DNA of 64,000 nucleotides from Prolixibacteraceae bacterium (GCA_028377305.1 JAONJW010000007.1:1-64000); one strand, 5' to 3'. Positions 46,239 to 56,796 are shown, numbered from the stretch's first letter. Numbers and translations are program-made. Notes: generated by a model not told the origin, from the letters alone.

Positions 46239-47897
46239 TTAATCTATATCCCACCATACTTTGGTGCTCATAAGATCAGGCCCATTCAAAAGATCCAATC
46301 CTTTTTTATACCCCGCAGGGTTTAAAAAACTCTCTTTATTAGAGTAACGCATCCTGTAGGGAAGATCATCCTGCACATCAGGAACCATGGACGTGAAAAC
46401 ATAGGCTTTTCCTTGTTCTGTCTCCCCCTGTTCATTTAACACTCCGTCCAGATCCATAAAGCTAACTTCTCCAGGTTTCACCAATGTTTTAGGGAAACCT
46501 GTTCTTCGATATTCAGCCCATGAATTGAAAGGTTGCATATAGAGTGCGATGTATTTTTGAGTAAGCACTCGCTCTTCATTGGCTGTTTCTAAATCGGCAA
46601 TATATGGCTTACGATACACCGAAGAAACCCCCCAGCGTTCTAAAGAAGCTTCCACTCCTCTCTTATAATAAGTATCATCCCAATTGTTCCATTCCGACAG
46701 AATAAAAGCCACTTCACTATACGCCATGACTGTATTCGCAAAATTTGCTTGAACAGGGACATTAGGCAAGGAAGTTCTCTCTATACCTATGCGTGAAGTA
46801 AAGACACTACCTAAACCGTATGGCATACCTTCATAATGATCGACTTGGTAGATTCCCAAACCAAGCTCATCAGTTGCTGTAGGAATATAATCCCCTTTGG
46901 TAATCAAAGCACCTGAATTTCCAATGGCCAATGCCTCTATAGGCGCAGCATAATAATAGAGTCTAGGATCCACCTGACCGAATGGGCCGATGCTTCCTTT
47001 CAACAGATCGACAAAAGGCTTTGCCACTGCAAAATCAGATCTATTTTCCACCGCAAAAGCTCTATAAAAAGGGGATGCATTAGCAGCTACGACATCACTC
47101 TCAAACAGAGCACTATCCTCATTACTTTCCATCACCCCACTTGCCAATGCTTTTTGAATTACCTCAGCAGCCACCTCAGGTAACGCCCTAGATATTCGTA
47201 AGGCTCCCCTCAAGATCAACGAATTAGCCAATCGCTTCCATTTCAAAGCATTCCCCTGAAAGATGTTATCTCCAGAAGAGAATGCAATTCGATCTTCATG
47301 AATCATATCGGCTGCCTCTCTCAACTCATTTAATATATCTAGATACACTTCCCGAGCATCGGCATATGTCGGACTCAACAGACCACCTCTAGCATCTAAT
47401 GCTTGGAAAGCCTCATTACTATTTCCATAAGAGTAATATGGTATGGGGCCATAACTTTCCGTAAGAACCATGAACACCCACGATTTCAATATTCTGGCTA
47501 CTGCAATTTGATTATCACTATCTCCAAACAGCTGTGCTTCTGCTCTACGCAAGGGATCATTATTAATGACTTCAATCTCTCTAAGATCCATCAAATCTAA
47601 GTAGATATCCGACCATCTCGATGCATTGGTATTATCATCCATAGCATATCGATCCTCATTGGTATAATTGGTATGAGACAGGTACTCCATCCATAGTAAT
47701 GCTGAACCTCCGGCATAAGAATTATCTCTAAGATGATGAATCAAACTATTCTGTGCCTTAATCAATAAAGTAGGTACAGGCACCCGATTAGGCTCATTTG
47801 GATTTACATTCGTTAGAGTCAAAGAATCTCCACAACCCATAAGAAATAAAAAGATTGGAAGTAAAGCGATATATTTTTTAAATCTCAATTTCATCAT
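46239..47897 (-). CDS. SusD-like outer-membrane lipoprotein (SusD_2 type)
   Basis: 552 residues with lipobox FLFLMGC. It opens DSLTLTNVNPNEPNRVPVPTLLIKAQNSLIHHLRDN and has the helical repeats (WSDIYLDLMDLREIE) and C-terminal AEYRRTGFPKTL...NPAGYKKGLDLL...TKVWWDID of the SusD-like_2 group. It pairs with the SusC 28 nt upstream. It is clearly shorter than the first SusD and not a close copy. Confidence 0.9.
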   Translation of the reverse strand: MMKLRFKKYIALLPIFLFLMGCGDSLTLTNVNPNEPNRVPVPTLLIKAQNSLIHHLRDNSYAGGSALLWMEYLSHTNYTNEDRYAMDDNTNASRWSDIYLDLMDLREIEVINNDPLRRAEAQLFGDSDNQIAVARILKSWVFMVLTESYGPIPYYSYGNSNEAFQALDARGGLLSPTYADAREVYLDILNELREAADMIHEDRIAFSSGDNIFQGNALKWKRLANSLILRGALRISRALPEVAAEVIQKALASGVMESNEDSALFESDVVAANASPFYRAFAVENRSDFAVAKPFVDLLKGSIGPFGQVDPRLYYYAAPIEALAIGNSGALITKGDYIPTATDELGLGIYQVDHYEGMPYGLGSVFTSRIGIERTSLPNVPVQANFANTVMAYSEVAFILSEWNNWDDTYYKRGVEASLERWGVSSVYRKPYIADLETANEERVLTQKYIALYMQPFNSWAEYRRTGFPKTLVKPGEVSFMDLDGVLNEQGETEQGKAYVFTSMVPDVQDDLPYRMRYSNKESFLNPAGYKKGLDLLNGPDLMSTKVWWDID

Positions 47898-47925
47898 AAC
47901 AATTATCTTTTTACACTTATATAGT

Positions 47926-50900
47926 TTACAAACTCAATTGAACATTCACACCATAATTAGCAATGGAAGGGAGCGCTCCCCCCTCAATCCCTTGAACATT
48001 ACCAGAAGAGGTCACCGCCATTTCGGGATCTATATTAGGGTTATCCAATCCCCATGTATATAGATTACGACCATACACAGACAGTCGTAGATCCTGCAAC
48101 ACTTCAATCCAATGACTGGGAAATTGATAACTCAGTGTAAGCTCTCTCAACTTAACATAGGAGGCATCAAATATATTCTGCACATCCGGTCCATACCTAA
48201 AATCCTTACCATACTGACGGGCCGTAATTTTAGTCTCATTAACTACAGGCTGATCGGTAAGCATGTTCTCTTTGGTGATATAAACCACCTGTCCACTCCC
48301 ATCAAATTTCCCATAAACACCATCTAGAACAACCCCTTGTTGACGAATATCCACTCCATCTTTATAAACCGTCTCCTCCAATAATCCTGAAGACATTCCA
48401 AAAAGGTTAGACAGTGAATAGTAGTCTCCTCCCTTTTGGATATCAATCAGTGCCGAAAGCGTGAAATTCTTATATCTTAGATGCTGCTGAACACCCATAT
48501 TGAAGTCAGGAAGAACACTTCCGATCACTTCGGGAGACAAAGATTCCAAGTAACGACCATCGGGACCAACCACTCGATTCCCCTTATTGTCATAAACAAA
48601 ATTGGTTCCCAAAATAGCACCATAGGATGCACCAACAAATGCATTTACCGTTACATTTTGTGGTGCAACACCCATTTGATAATTATCAATACCTTCACTC
48701 AACGAAACTAACTTGTTCCTATTCTTAGCATAGTTTACAGAAAGATCCCACGAGAATCCTTTGGCCTGAACAGGAGTTGCATTCACCACCAGCTCAAAGC
48801 CTCTATTGGTCATCACCCCTGCGTTGGCAAACATATGAGAATATCCTGCCGTACCAGATAACGCAACTCTTGTAATCAAATCCTCCGTACGATTCCAATA
48901 TAGCGTCGCATCAAAACCAATGCGATTGTCCAAAAACATCGCTTCCAAACCAACCTCTTTAGCAAAAGTAACCTCTGCCTTCAATTCACTGTTAGCCAAA
49001 ACATTTGGCACACTATATTGTGCCACTCCTTTAAAGTTAGGAGAGGTCAGAGCATAAGTCTCTGACAGAGCATATGGATCAGTATCATTACCACTCTTGG
49101 CCCAACCTGCTCTTAGCTTACCAAATGAAAGGATCTCCGACGATGCCAAAAATGGCAACGAGCTGAACACTAAACTTCCGTTCACCGATGGATAGAAATA
49201 AGATCTATTCTCTACTGGCAAAGTCGAAGACCAATCATTACGAGCAGTGACATCCAAATACACAACACTTTTAAATCCTGCACTTGCTCGCCCAAATACA
49301 CTATATCCTAAACGGTGTTTCTCATAATCATCTACAATAGGGGGATCCACCGAATTCTTTGTATTGTACAATCCCGGAATAAACAAACCACTCTGTGTTT
49401 CACTTGAGCTACGGTAGAACTTATTATTCCTAACATTGGCACCAATCAAAGCATCAAATGTCCAATTAGCCCCCAAAGGCTTCTGCCATTGTGTAATCCA
49501 CTCTAGATTATCCTCTTGAAACTGTCTGACCGTCTCCGCATACCTTGGGGTATGACGAGAACCCACCGACATCCGATCTGAGTTCTGAAAAACATACGAA
49601 TCGTGATAAATCTTTAAGGTAGAATTCAACGATTGGATAGGCCTAAAAATCACTCCTGCATTTCCAATGAAACGATTTCTAGTCTCCTCCGTATAATTCT
49701 CATATCTAATCCAATAAGGATTATTGATATACTTCGGACGCGAATTTAGAGCCGAAGTTCTATTCCAAGGATTGTGTGTACCATCTGGATTCTTATACCT
49801 TTTCAAACGTTCGTAATCTAACTGACGCTGTCCCCACTGGGTTAACTGAAGCATCACATTATTAGAGCTATACCCCGTCACAGGACGTCCAGTCACTTGA
49901 TTATTAATAAATGAACCACCAGCTACAATCTCAAGCATATCGCTAATTTTCGATCGACCATTAAAAGTCACCGTATACTTATCTGAAGATGAGTTAGGCA
50001 AAAAACCCGACCCATTTAAACTATTGAATGACAGTCGAAAATCGCTCTTATCTTTTGCTCCCGATAACGTAATGCTATTATTAAAAATAACTCCTGTATC
50101 AAAGAAATGGTCGATATCATTCTCTGGAGCAACCCAAGGCCTAGTCTTAAGATAGTTCTCTGAATCTTGCGGATTCAGGCCATCCCAATGTAGCACCTGA
50201 ACATTTGGATCAAACTTCGGACCCCAACTCTCATCCACATCATAAGCAACCGTAGAGTAACGCTGCCCGTCAATGGTCACCTCATCAAAACTACTCAAAC
50301 CTCCACCACCATATTGATTTTGTAGCTTTGGCAAACGATTCACCTGTTCGATAGAGACTCCACTGCGAATCGAAACTCCAAAACCTGGTTGCTCTTGGCC
50401 CTTCTTGGTTGTAATCATAATCACACCATTAGCCGCCCTTGAACCATACAATGCTGCTGCTGAAGGTCCCTTCAGTACTGAAATGTTTCCAATATCCTCT
50501 GGATTGATATCTTGAGCCATATTGCCATAATCAACGCCACTGGCACCTGGACGTCCTTGACTCTCACTATAGTTCGAATTGTCTAACGGAACGCCATCAA
50601 CCACAAATAGAGGTTGATTTTCTCCAGTAATCGAGTTGGCACCTCTAATCAACACACGAGTAGAACCTCCGATGGCACTTGAAGAGCCCGAAACCTGAAG
50701 CCCTGCAACCTTTCCAGATAGTTGAGACAATGCATTTCCACGATCTCCCGATCCAACAGCATCTCCAGAAACATTCTGTACAGAATAACCCAATGCCTTC
50801 TTCTCTCGAGAAACCCCCAAAGCAGTCACCACCACTTCATCGACGGCGATATTATCAGGTTCAAGAGAAATCGAATAATAATTGTTTAACGAAATAGGAA

Positions 50901-51150
50901 CCTCAACCGATTTCATACCGATATAACTCACAGTTAAGGTCTTTGCCTCAGAAGGAGGCGATAATTGAAAGGAACCGTCGTAGTTTGTGACAGTACCCTC
51001 TAAAGTAGAGGAGACAACAATAGTTGCTCCAGGAATTGGTTGGTTATCACCTTTTGAGATAACTAGGCCGCTTATTGCACGTCTCTGACCGAGCGCAATA
51101 TTCAAACTGGCCAAGACGATTGCCGTCAGGGCGAATAAACTCTTTTTCAT
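47926..51150 (-). CDS. SusC/RagA TonB-dependent outer-membrane transporter
   Basis: 1074 residues. Signal peptide (to NIALGQ), carboxypeptidase-like domain (AISGLVISKGDNQPIPGATI, TVTNYDGSFQL), DEVVVTALGVSREKKALGYS, plug with LIRGANSITGENQPLFVVDGVPLDN and LKGPSAAALYGSRAANGVIMITTKKG, and a barrel ending NYGVNVQLSL. It heads a two-gene leftward operon with the SusD above. The long upstream region separates it from a divergent HTCS regulator that may control it. Confidence 0.95.
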   Translation of the reverse strand: MKKSLFALTAIVLASLNIALGQRRAISGLVISKGDNQPIPGATIVVSSTLEGTVTNYDGSFQLSPPSEAKTLTVSYIGMKSVEVPISLNNYYSISLEPDNIAVDEVVVTALGVSREKKALGYSVQNVSGDAVGSGDRGNALSQLSGKVAGLQVSGSSSAIGGSTRVLIRGANSITGENQPLFVVDGVPLDNSNYSESQGRPGASGVDYGNMAQDINPEDIGNISVLKGPSAAALYGSRAANGVIMITTKKGQEQPGFGVSIRSGVSIEQVNRLPKLQNQYGGGGLSSFDEVTIDGQRYSTVAYDVDESWGPKFDPNVQVLHWDGLNPQDSENYLKTRPWVAPENDIDHFFDTGVIFNNSITLSGAKDKSDFRLSFNSLNGSGFLPNSSSDKYTVTFNGRSKISDMLEIVAGGSFINNQVTGRPVTGYSSNNVMLQLTQWGQRQLDYERLKRYKNPDGTHNPWNRTSALNSRPKYINNPYWIRYENYTEETRNRFIGNAGVIFRPIQSLNSTLKIYHDSYVFQNSDRMSVGSRHTPRYAETVRQFQEDNLEWITQWQKPLGANWTFDALIGANVRNNKFYRSSSETQSGLFIPGLYNTKNSVDPPIVDDYEKHRLGYSVFGRASAGFKSVVYLDVTARNDWSSTLPVENRSYFYPSVNGSLVFSSLPFLASSEILSFGKLRAGWAKSGNDTDPYALSETYALTSPNFKGVAQYSVPNVLANSELKAEVTFAKEVGLEAMFLDNRIGFDATLYWNRTEDLITRVALSGTAGYSHMFANAGVMTNRGFELVVNATPVQAKGFSWDLSVNYAKNRNKLVSLSEGIDNYQMGVAPQNVTVNAFVGASYGAILGTNFVYDNKGNRVVGPDGRYLESLSPEVIGSVLPDFNMGVQQHLRYKNFTLSALIDIQKGGDYYSLSNLFGMSSGLLEETVYKDGVDIRQQGVVLDGVYGKFDGSGQVVYITKENMLTDQPVVNETKITARQYGKDFRYGPDVQNIFDASYVKLRELTLSYQFPSHWIEVLQDLRLSVYGRNLYTWGLDNPNIDPEMAVTSSGNVQGIEGGALPSIANYGVNVQLSL

Positions 51151-51638
51151 AAAATACTAACCTTTCTAACTTTATACAGTCACACTCCATAATACTGGAT
51201 GAATAATGAATTAATAAATAAATTGTATCCTCATTGATCAGCTACCTTGGCTTATCAGAATAAACTTCTGATAAGTAGGCAGCAGCTCTGAGAATGTTGT
51301 ATAACACATTACAAAGATAGGCAGTATTTTTATTAAAAGACAAATTGGTGTTTTATTGCAATTCTATGAAATATCCTCATAACGGATTGAACTCACGCTA
51401 ACACCTATCACCTCAAATATCGAATGTAAATAACAATATACTATAATATAAGACCTACCATAGACTCAACAATTCGCAACAATTCCAAAACCCCAAAACA
51501 CTCCAATTCAATCATACAATAAAAATAATTATCCCACACATTTTAGTCCTAAATCACATTTAGATAACATTCAGAAGGCAAAATCCGGAAGGTAACAAAG
51601 GCATCTTGGAAACATCTCTACCACATCAGAGTGGTATA
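51151..51638. other. Left part of the SusC-HTCS divergent intergenic region
   Basis: It should hold the promoter of the leftward SusC operon. It contains a short AT-rich tract with an imperfect TTATCAGAATAAACTTCTGATAA hairpin around 51257-51279. No ORF. A fold-back element follows. Confidence 0.4.
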
Positions 51639-51808
51639 ACAGGGGATTTCTAGGGGAATACTCCCAACATTCATCGAACCTTCCTCCATATTCATTCGAA
51701 CTTCACTCACCCAAACCCAGAATGGATGAGTGATCTTCGAATGAAGTCCGAAGGTTATTCGAATGAAGTCCCTAGAGTTCCCGAATCATTCCCCTACCAA
51801 TCCACTAT
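51639..51808. repeat. Fold-back element with imperfect terminal inverted repeats, copy 2
   Basis: The left end ACAGGGGATTTCTAGGGGAA (from 51639) is an imperfect inverted repeat of the right end ATTCCCCTACCAATCCACTA (ending 51808). Inside, TTCATTCGAACTTCACTCAC (from 51691) faces GATGAGTGATCTTCGAATGA (to 51744) and can form a long stem. TTCGAATGAAGTCC occurs twice in the right half. It is collinear with 11055-11237 but diverged. No ORF. No target-site duplication is evident. Confidence 0.65.
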
Positions 51809-52197
51809 CCATCCATTCTATTAGAAAGGCTACCCAACCCTGTTATATCAATCATAATACTCCAGCGATTGAGCACATTTAAGACTGCTTACATCACTCC
51901 ATTTAATTAAGTATCAATTAGAATCTAATCCAAAAGATATAATAAAGTGTCAGAATATATTACAAGACATATTAATATTTTTAAATATTAACATCTCTGA
52001 TACTATTTTTTATTCTAACTTTATAAAAGACGGGATCTCTACCTATCCATGTTCGTATAGTGACAATATACTTTTCAAAAGCATTGAATTATCTTACGAT
52101 CATCTAAACCAACATTATTCCCAAATACCCAATTATGGGCAGATTTGGTTCTATTTAGTTAGAGAATTCTGATTATCGACTATAACCAAACGCAATA
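51809..52197. other. Right part of the SusC-HTCS intergenic region
   Basis: AT-rich leader of the HTCS gene; no ORF, no clear -7 element and no strong hairpin seen. Confidence 0.4.
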
Positions 52198-55100
52198 ATG
52201 AAATATCTTCAACTGCTATCTGTACTATTGTTATTCTCAAAGGTCGTAACTGCTAATGATTATATCTCTATAGAGAATATTCCGAACTCTCAGGATCTAT
52301 CTGAAACCTCAGTTACTGCAATTGTTCAAGATAACAGTGGATATATCTGGATCGGTACTCGTGAAGGATTAAATAGGTATGATGGCTATTCATGCAAGAA
52401 GTATTTCTCTTCGAGTAAAGAAAGATCTCTCATCTCAAGTGAAATCACCGACCTATATATCGATAGTGACTCTTGCATGTGGGTAAAGAGTATAGAAGGA
52501 ATGAGCCTCTATGATCCCCAAACAGATCTTTTTGAAAAGATAACTATCCGCAATGATTCAATCTATGTTAGAGTTATCAATACACTAATCGAACAAAATG
52601 GGCTAAAGTGGATTGGTACTAAAGAGAATGGACTAATTGGATATAATTCAAAGAATAGAACTGTTGTCTATACACCAAAACAGAAAAAGTTTATTCGTGA
52701 TATATGTGTTCATAATGACACGACACTGTGGATATCTCATGGTTCGACCATTGGTTTATTTGACACAAAGAATAGAAGGTACATTCAGCATAATATCCAA
52801 TCAAGTGACCGAGTCATATATGAATTGATTCAGATGGATAATTATCTTTTCTTTTGTACAGAAAAACATTTTCATATATACGACATTTCAAAAAAGAAGT
52901 TATACTCTTCGAGGGAGGTTGAAAAAGTTGACCATAGTGATATTAAAGGGTTGTTAACAAAATTAGAGGGAGTCTTCATTACCAACATGATTACTCATGA
53001 TGATAAACTGTGGATCTCTACCGATGGGAATGGTCTATTTGTTGTAGATATTAAGCAAAAATTTCTAGTCAATAATATTACAGTCAAATCATCTAACCAA
53101 GAGTTAAAGACCGATGCCATTCGATGTATATACTCCGATTGTGATCAGAATATTTGGATTGGAACGATGCACAATGGAATGCACTTCATTCCATACAAAC
53201 GAAAGAAATTCTATAGTTATCAGACAAGACTAAATGAAGATCTATATCCTAATGGCAATTTCTCGGGATTTCTAGAAGAGATAGACAATACGTTATGGGC
53301 ATCAACTTTTGATGGTCTATGTCGGTTAGACAAACGTTCCTTCGAAATTAAAGAGGTGGTTGGGCGAGGTTTAACAATTAATGCGATCAGTTCAGACTGG
53401 CAAGGGAATATCTATATTGGCACCTATATGAAGGGGCTTTATAGGTATGATATTAAGAGGAAATCCTTGACAAAAGAGATACAAGACAATTCAAACCGCA
53501 TTGGACAGGAAGATTTGGAACATAATATCAATGCATTGTTAACAAGTAGTTCTGGAGATATTTGGATTGGAGCGAGAAACCTATACAGATATGACCCCAT
53601 AAGCAAGAAGTTGGAGGCCATAGGAAGTGGAAGAATAAGATCAATTAACTGTATACTTGAAGAGACCCCTAGCAGTTTATGGATCGGAACAGAAAATGGT
53701 CTGTTTCATTACAATCTGAACAGTGGTAATATTGAAGCGTATAATAAGAGTAAAGAGATACCATTCAGAATTACGCATAACTCAATCAATTGCCTTTTAA
53801 GGGACAGTCGAGGAGATATATGGATTGGCACAAAAGGTGGTGGACTAAACAGAATTAATAGTGGCAATATGGAGGTGGTCTACTACCAGAATGATTCAAA
53901 ACAAATTAGCCGGGTGGTTCATGGAATGGTGGAGGATGCATCTCAAGATATTTGGTTTACCACCAATAGTGGGTTAATGAGGGTAACACCTGAAAGACAA
54001 GAGATGCTGCTATACGATAAAACCGATGGGTTAATCAATAAACAATATATCGATAAAGCCATCTATCTTACGCACTCCAATAGGATTCTCTGTGGGGGAG
54101 AGCGAGGTATTGATTATTTTATTCCAGAGGATATTGAGACAAATCAGATAGCCCCTAAAGTCATAATAGAGGGCATCTTCTACTCATCCAAAGAAAAGAC
54201 GTTTGACAATAAGGATGGTATATATAAAAAACGGTTAAACGATGGAGACACATTAACTCTTGGCTATAACCAATCTTTCTTTGGTTTCGAATTTACAGGG
54301 ATCGAATATAGTAATTCAGCAGAGATTACTTATGCTTATCAAATGCAAGGAATAAACAACGACTGGATCGATATCACAGGTCGCAGAACGATTCAGTTTG
54401 GTCAAATTCCATCGGGAGAGTACACACTGAATGTAAAGGCTGCCAATAGTGACGGGATCTGGTCAGAACAACCTCACACAGTGCATATTATTGTTACTAC
54501 TCCTTTCTTTAAGACACCACTGGCCTATGCAATATATCTTATACTTATTCTTTCGCTAATATACCTATACCACCGCTTCAATGTACAACGTCAATTGCTT
54601 AAAAATCGATTAAGATATGAGTCAAAAGAGAGACAGCGCATCGAGGAGATGAGTCAGTTAAAGCTTCGCTTATTTACCCATATATCCCATGAATTTAGGA
54701 CTCCTTTGACTCTAATTATGTCTCCTACGGAAGAGCTTATTAGAACAGGAAGTCTATCTGTTGAAGATAGAAGGAAATTGAAATTGATCGAAGGTAATGC
54801 TAAGAAGTTGCAGCAGTTAGTGGACGAGGTGCTGGAGTATCGTAATATTGAATCAGGAACCATTCAACTAAATAAAGCAAATATTGATATTATATCATTT
54901 TTGAGGGGCTGTCAAGAGTCGTTAAAATATTGGGCAACCAAGAAGAATATTGAATTTGAACTTGAATGCTCCTTACACGAACTGACCCTTTCTTTAGACC
55001 AAAGGCTCATGGAGAAGGTGATCTATAATTTGCTGAGCAATGCACTAAAGTACACAAATGAAGGGCATGTAAAGATTGAAGTGAGGAGAGATGAACAGTG

Positions 55101-56187
55101 GTGCTATATCTCTGTTACAGATACAGGTATTGGCATTGAACCGCCTCATCTAGAAAGGCTATTTGAGATGTTCTATAGGGTTGATGAAAAAAGTACTGTC
55201 AAAGATAGTGGCATCGGATTGTCTTTATGTAAAGAATATGTTGAGCTACATAATGGGCAGTTAAAAGTAGAAAGTGAATTGAATAAAGGAAGCTGCTTCA
55301 CGGTCTTACTGCCTATCCCCACAAAAGATAGGGGCATACAGACCTCTGATATTCGAATAAATAGAAACGAAGAGTCTAATTCTCCAAAAACAACGATCCT
55401 GATTGTGGACGATAACGATGAGCGACGAAATTACCTTGTAGTTCAATTTCTAGGGATATATCAAATAATCGAAGCGAGAAACGGAGTGGAAGCTCTAAAG
55501 ATGATCAAAAAACAGAAACCCCAACTTATATTAAGTGATGTGATGATTCCAATTATGGATGGATGGAAACTTTGTGATAGAGTAAAAACGGATTTCAACC
55601 TATCACACATTCCCGTTGTTCTTTTAACAGCATTGAATGATGATGAAAATGAAATTACTGGATATAACACGGGAGCAGATGCATACATTCCTAAACCCTT
55701 TAGCTTGTCTCATTTACATAGTGTAGTAAACAACTTATTATCCAACAGTGAGAAGCGAAAAGAGAAATTCCATAACGCCCTTTTCGTAGGAGTCAATACA
55801 GATCATTTATCCGATCTTGATCGAAACTTTCTCGATAAAGCAGAAGAGATTGTTGTCAGAAATATCAATGACCCTGAGTTTTCTGTTCAGATTTTAAGTG
55901 ACCTTTTGGCCATGAGTCGATCGAATCTACATCAAAAATTAAAGATCCTATGTAATATCACACCTAGTGATTATATCCTCTCATTAAGGCTAACAAATTC
56001 GATAGAGCTTCTAAAAAGTAAAAACTACAGAATCAACGAAGTGGCTTACCTAACAGGTTTTTCTACCCCATCCCACTTTGCTAGTACTTTTAAGAGGTAT
56101 TTCGGAGGTAGCCCTAAAGACTTTTTAAATGGGAAAATAAAGGTGGACCTACACTCTGTGGATGTTGGCCGTAAGATCCTTTATTAA
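52198..56187 (+). CDS. Hybrid two-component system regulator (HTCS) with propeller sensor and AraC output
   Basis: 1329 residues. Signal peptide (to VVTAN), then many two-component-propeller repeats (IWIGTREGLNRYDG, IWIGTMHNGMHF, LWIGTENGLFHYN, IWIGTKGGGLNRI) across about 30-690, a Y_Y_Y domain (AYQMQGINNDWIDI), and one membrane helix near 774-794. Then a HisKA with HISHEFRTPLTLI (His831), HATPase with NLLSNALKYTNEG and DTGIGI, and a receiver with Asp1114 in LILSDVMIPIMDGW. An AraC HTH ends the protein (about 1214-1315, GFSTPSHFASTFKRYFGGSP). It senses a periplasmic oligosaccharide and activates SusCD-type loci. Either the leftward SusCD or the rightward SusC cluster may be its target. Confidence 0.96.
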   Translation: MKYLQLLSVLLLFSKVVTANDYISIENIPNSQDLSETSVTAIVQDNSGYIWIGTREGLNRYDGYSCKKYFSSSKERSLISSEITDLYIDSDSCMWVKSIEGMSLYDPQTDLFEKITIRNDSIYVRVINTLIEQNGLKWIGTKENGLIGYNSKNRTVVYTPKQKKFIRDICVHNDTTLWISHGSTIGLFDTKNRRYIQHNIQSSDRVIYELIQMDNYLFFCTEKHFHIYDISKKKLYSSREVEKVDHSDIKGLLTKLEGVFITNMITHDDKLWISTDGNGLFVVDIKQKFLVNNITVKSSNQELKTDAIRCIYSDCDQNIWIGTMHNGMHFIPYKRKKFYSYQTRLNEDLYPNGNFSGFLEEIDNTLWASTFDGLCRLDKRSFEIKEVVGRGLTINAISSDWQGNIYIGTYMKGLYRYDIKRKSLTKEIQDNSNRIGQEDLEHNINALLTSSSGDIWIGARNLYRYDPISKKLEAIGSGRIRSINCILEETPSSLWIGTENGLFHYNLNSGNIEAYNKSKEIPFRITHNSINCLLRDSRGDIWIGTKGGGLNRINSGNMEVVYYQNDSKQISRVVHGMVEDASQDIWFTTNSGLMRVTPERQEMLLYDKTDGLINKQYIDKAIYLTHSNRILCGGERGIDYFIPEDIETNQIAPKVIIEGIFYSSKEKTFDNKDGIYKKRLNDGDTLTLGYNQSFFGFEFTGIEYSNSAEITYAYQMQGINNDWIDITGRRTIQFGQIPSGEYTLNVKAANSDGIWSEQPHTVHIIVTTPFFKTPLAYAIYLILILSLIYLYHRFNVQRQLLKNRLRYESKERQRIEEMSQLKLRLFTHISHEFRTPLTLIMSPTEELIRTGSLSVEDRRKLKLIEGNAKKLQQLVDEVLEYRNIESGTIQLNKANIDIISFLRGCQESLKYWATKKNIEFELECSLHELTLSLDQRLMEKVIYNLLSNALKYTNEGHVKIEVRRDEQWCYISVTDTGIGIEPPHLERLFEMFYRVDEKSTVKDSGIGLSLCKEYVELHNGQLKVESELNKGSCFTVLLPIPTKDRGIQTSDIRINRNEESNSPKTTILIVDDNDERRNYLVVQFLGIYQIIEARNGVEALKMIKKQKPQLILSDVMIPIMDGWKLCDRVKTDFNLSHIPVVLLTALNDDENEITGYNTGADAYIPKPFSLSHLHSVVNNLLSNSEKRKEKFHNALFVGVNTDHLSDLDRNFLDKAEEIVVRNINDPEFSVQILSDLLAMSRSNLHQKLKILCNITPSDYILSLRLTNSIELLKSKNYRINEVAYLTGFSTPSHFASTFKRYFGGSPKDFLNGKIKVDLHSVDVGRKILY

Positions 56188-56796
56188 AACAAAAATTCAG
56201 TATCCTAGATGAGTAAAAAACTAGATCAGGAGGAGAGACAAGAAGTCTCTCTTAAATATCGTTTCACCACTTCTTTTGGGTAACTGCATTCATCAACAAA
56301 TTGTAATTCCGATACATCTCATTACGTCTTTAAAAAACCTAGCTTCATGGACATCAAATGAGACTCGAGATGCTCTGCCTTTTATCACCATAAGTTGTTC
56401 TACACTACATCAAGGATAGAAGCCAAAACAGAACTTAAGAATTGATTATCAAACTTACTTTAGGACATCTAGAAATATCACATTTGTCTAAAATAAAACA
56501 CAAACAGTTAAATACCAATGACATACAACCTACACCCAAAAGCCATTAAAATACAAGAAATAACACATTTTAGAGGATTTGGATCTTTTTTGACAGGAGT
56601 ATCAAAAAAGATCCTTGACATATCGGATACTATATTGTACGTATCAAGAAACACAATACTCGAACTTATTATATCATTGTAGATGTATAATAATCAGTCT
56701 GCTGATTTTAGATAATAGAACACTAAACCAATTACCATATAAAACCATTTAATGATTAATAAAAACTAATTTTTAAATAAATAACTATCATGAACT
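56188..56796. other. Intergenic region between HTCS and the SusC-SusD-SusC' cluster
   Basis: 609 bases without a gene. A short hairpin GAGAGAC-GTCTCTC (56233-56251) follows the HTCS stop without a T-tract and may be a weak terminator. A 13-bp perfect inverted repeat lies at 56581-56614, about 180 nt before the SusC start, followed by TTGACATATCGGATAC and a GATAC/GTATC pair. The promoter of the rightward cluster should be here. Confidence 0.5.
56581..56614. promoter_or_regulatory. Perfect 13-bp inverted repeat upstream of the last SusC operon
   Basis: GGATCTTTTTTGA (56581-56593) and TCAAAAAAGATCC (56602-56614) are exact reverse complements with an 8-nt spacer. It could be a regulator site (for example for the HTCS), or the hairpin of a terminator for a transcript crossing this gap. 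It lacks a T-tract after the second arm, so a regulator site is slightly favoured. Confidence 0.45.

Noticed and set aside
11055-51808. Target-site duplications around the two fold-back elements
   Set aside because: I compared the flanks of both copies and found no convincing short direct repeat, so mobility is not proven.
56233-56251. Firm terminator call after the HTCS gene
   Set aside because: The 7-bp GAGAGAC/GTCTCTC hairpin is followed by TTAAATAT, not a T-tract; too weak to list as a terminator by itself.
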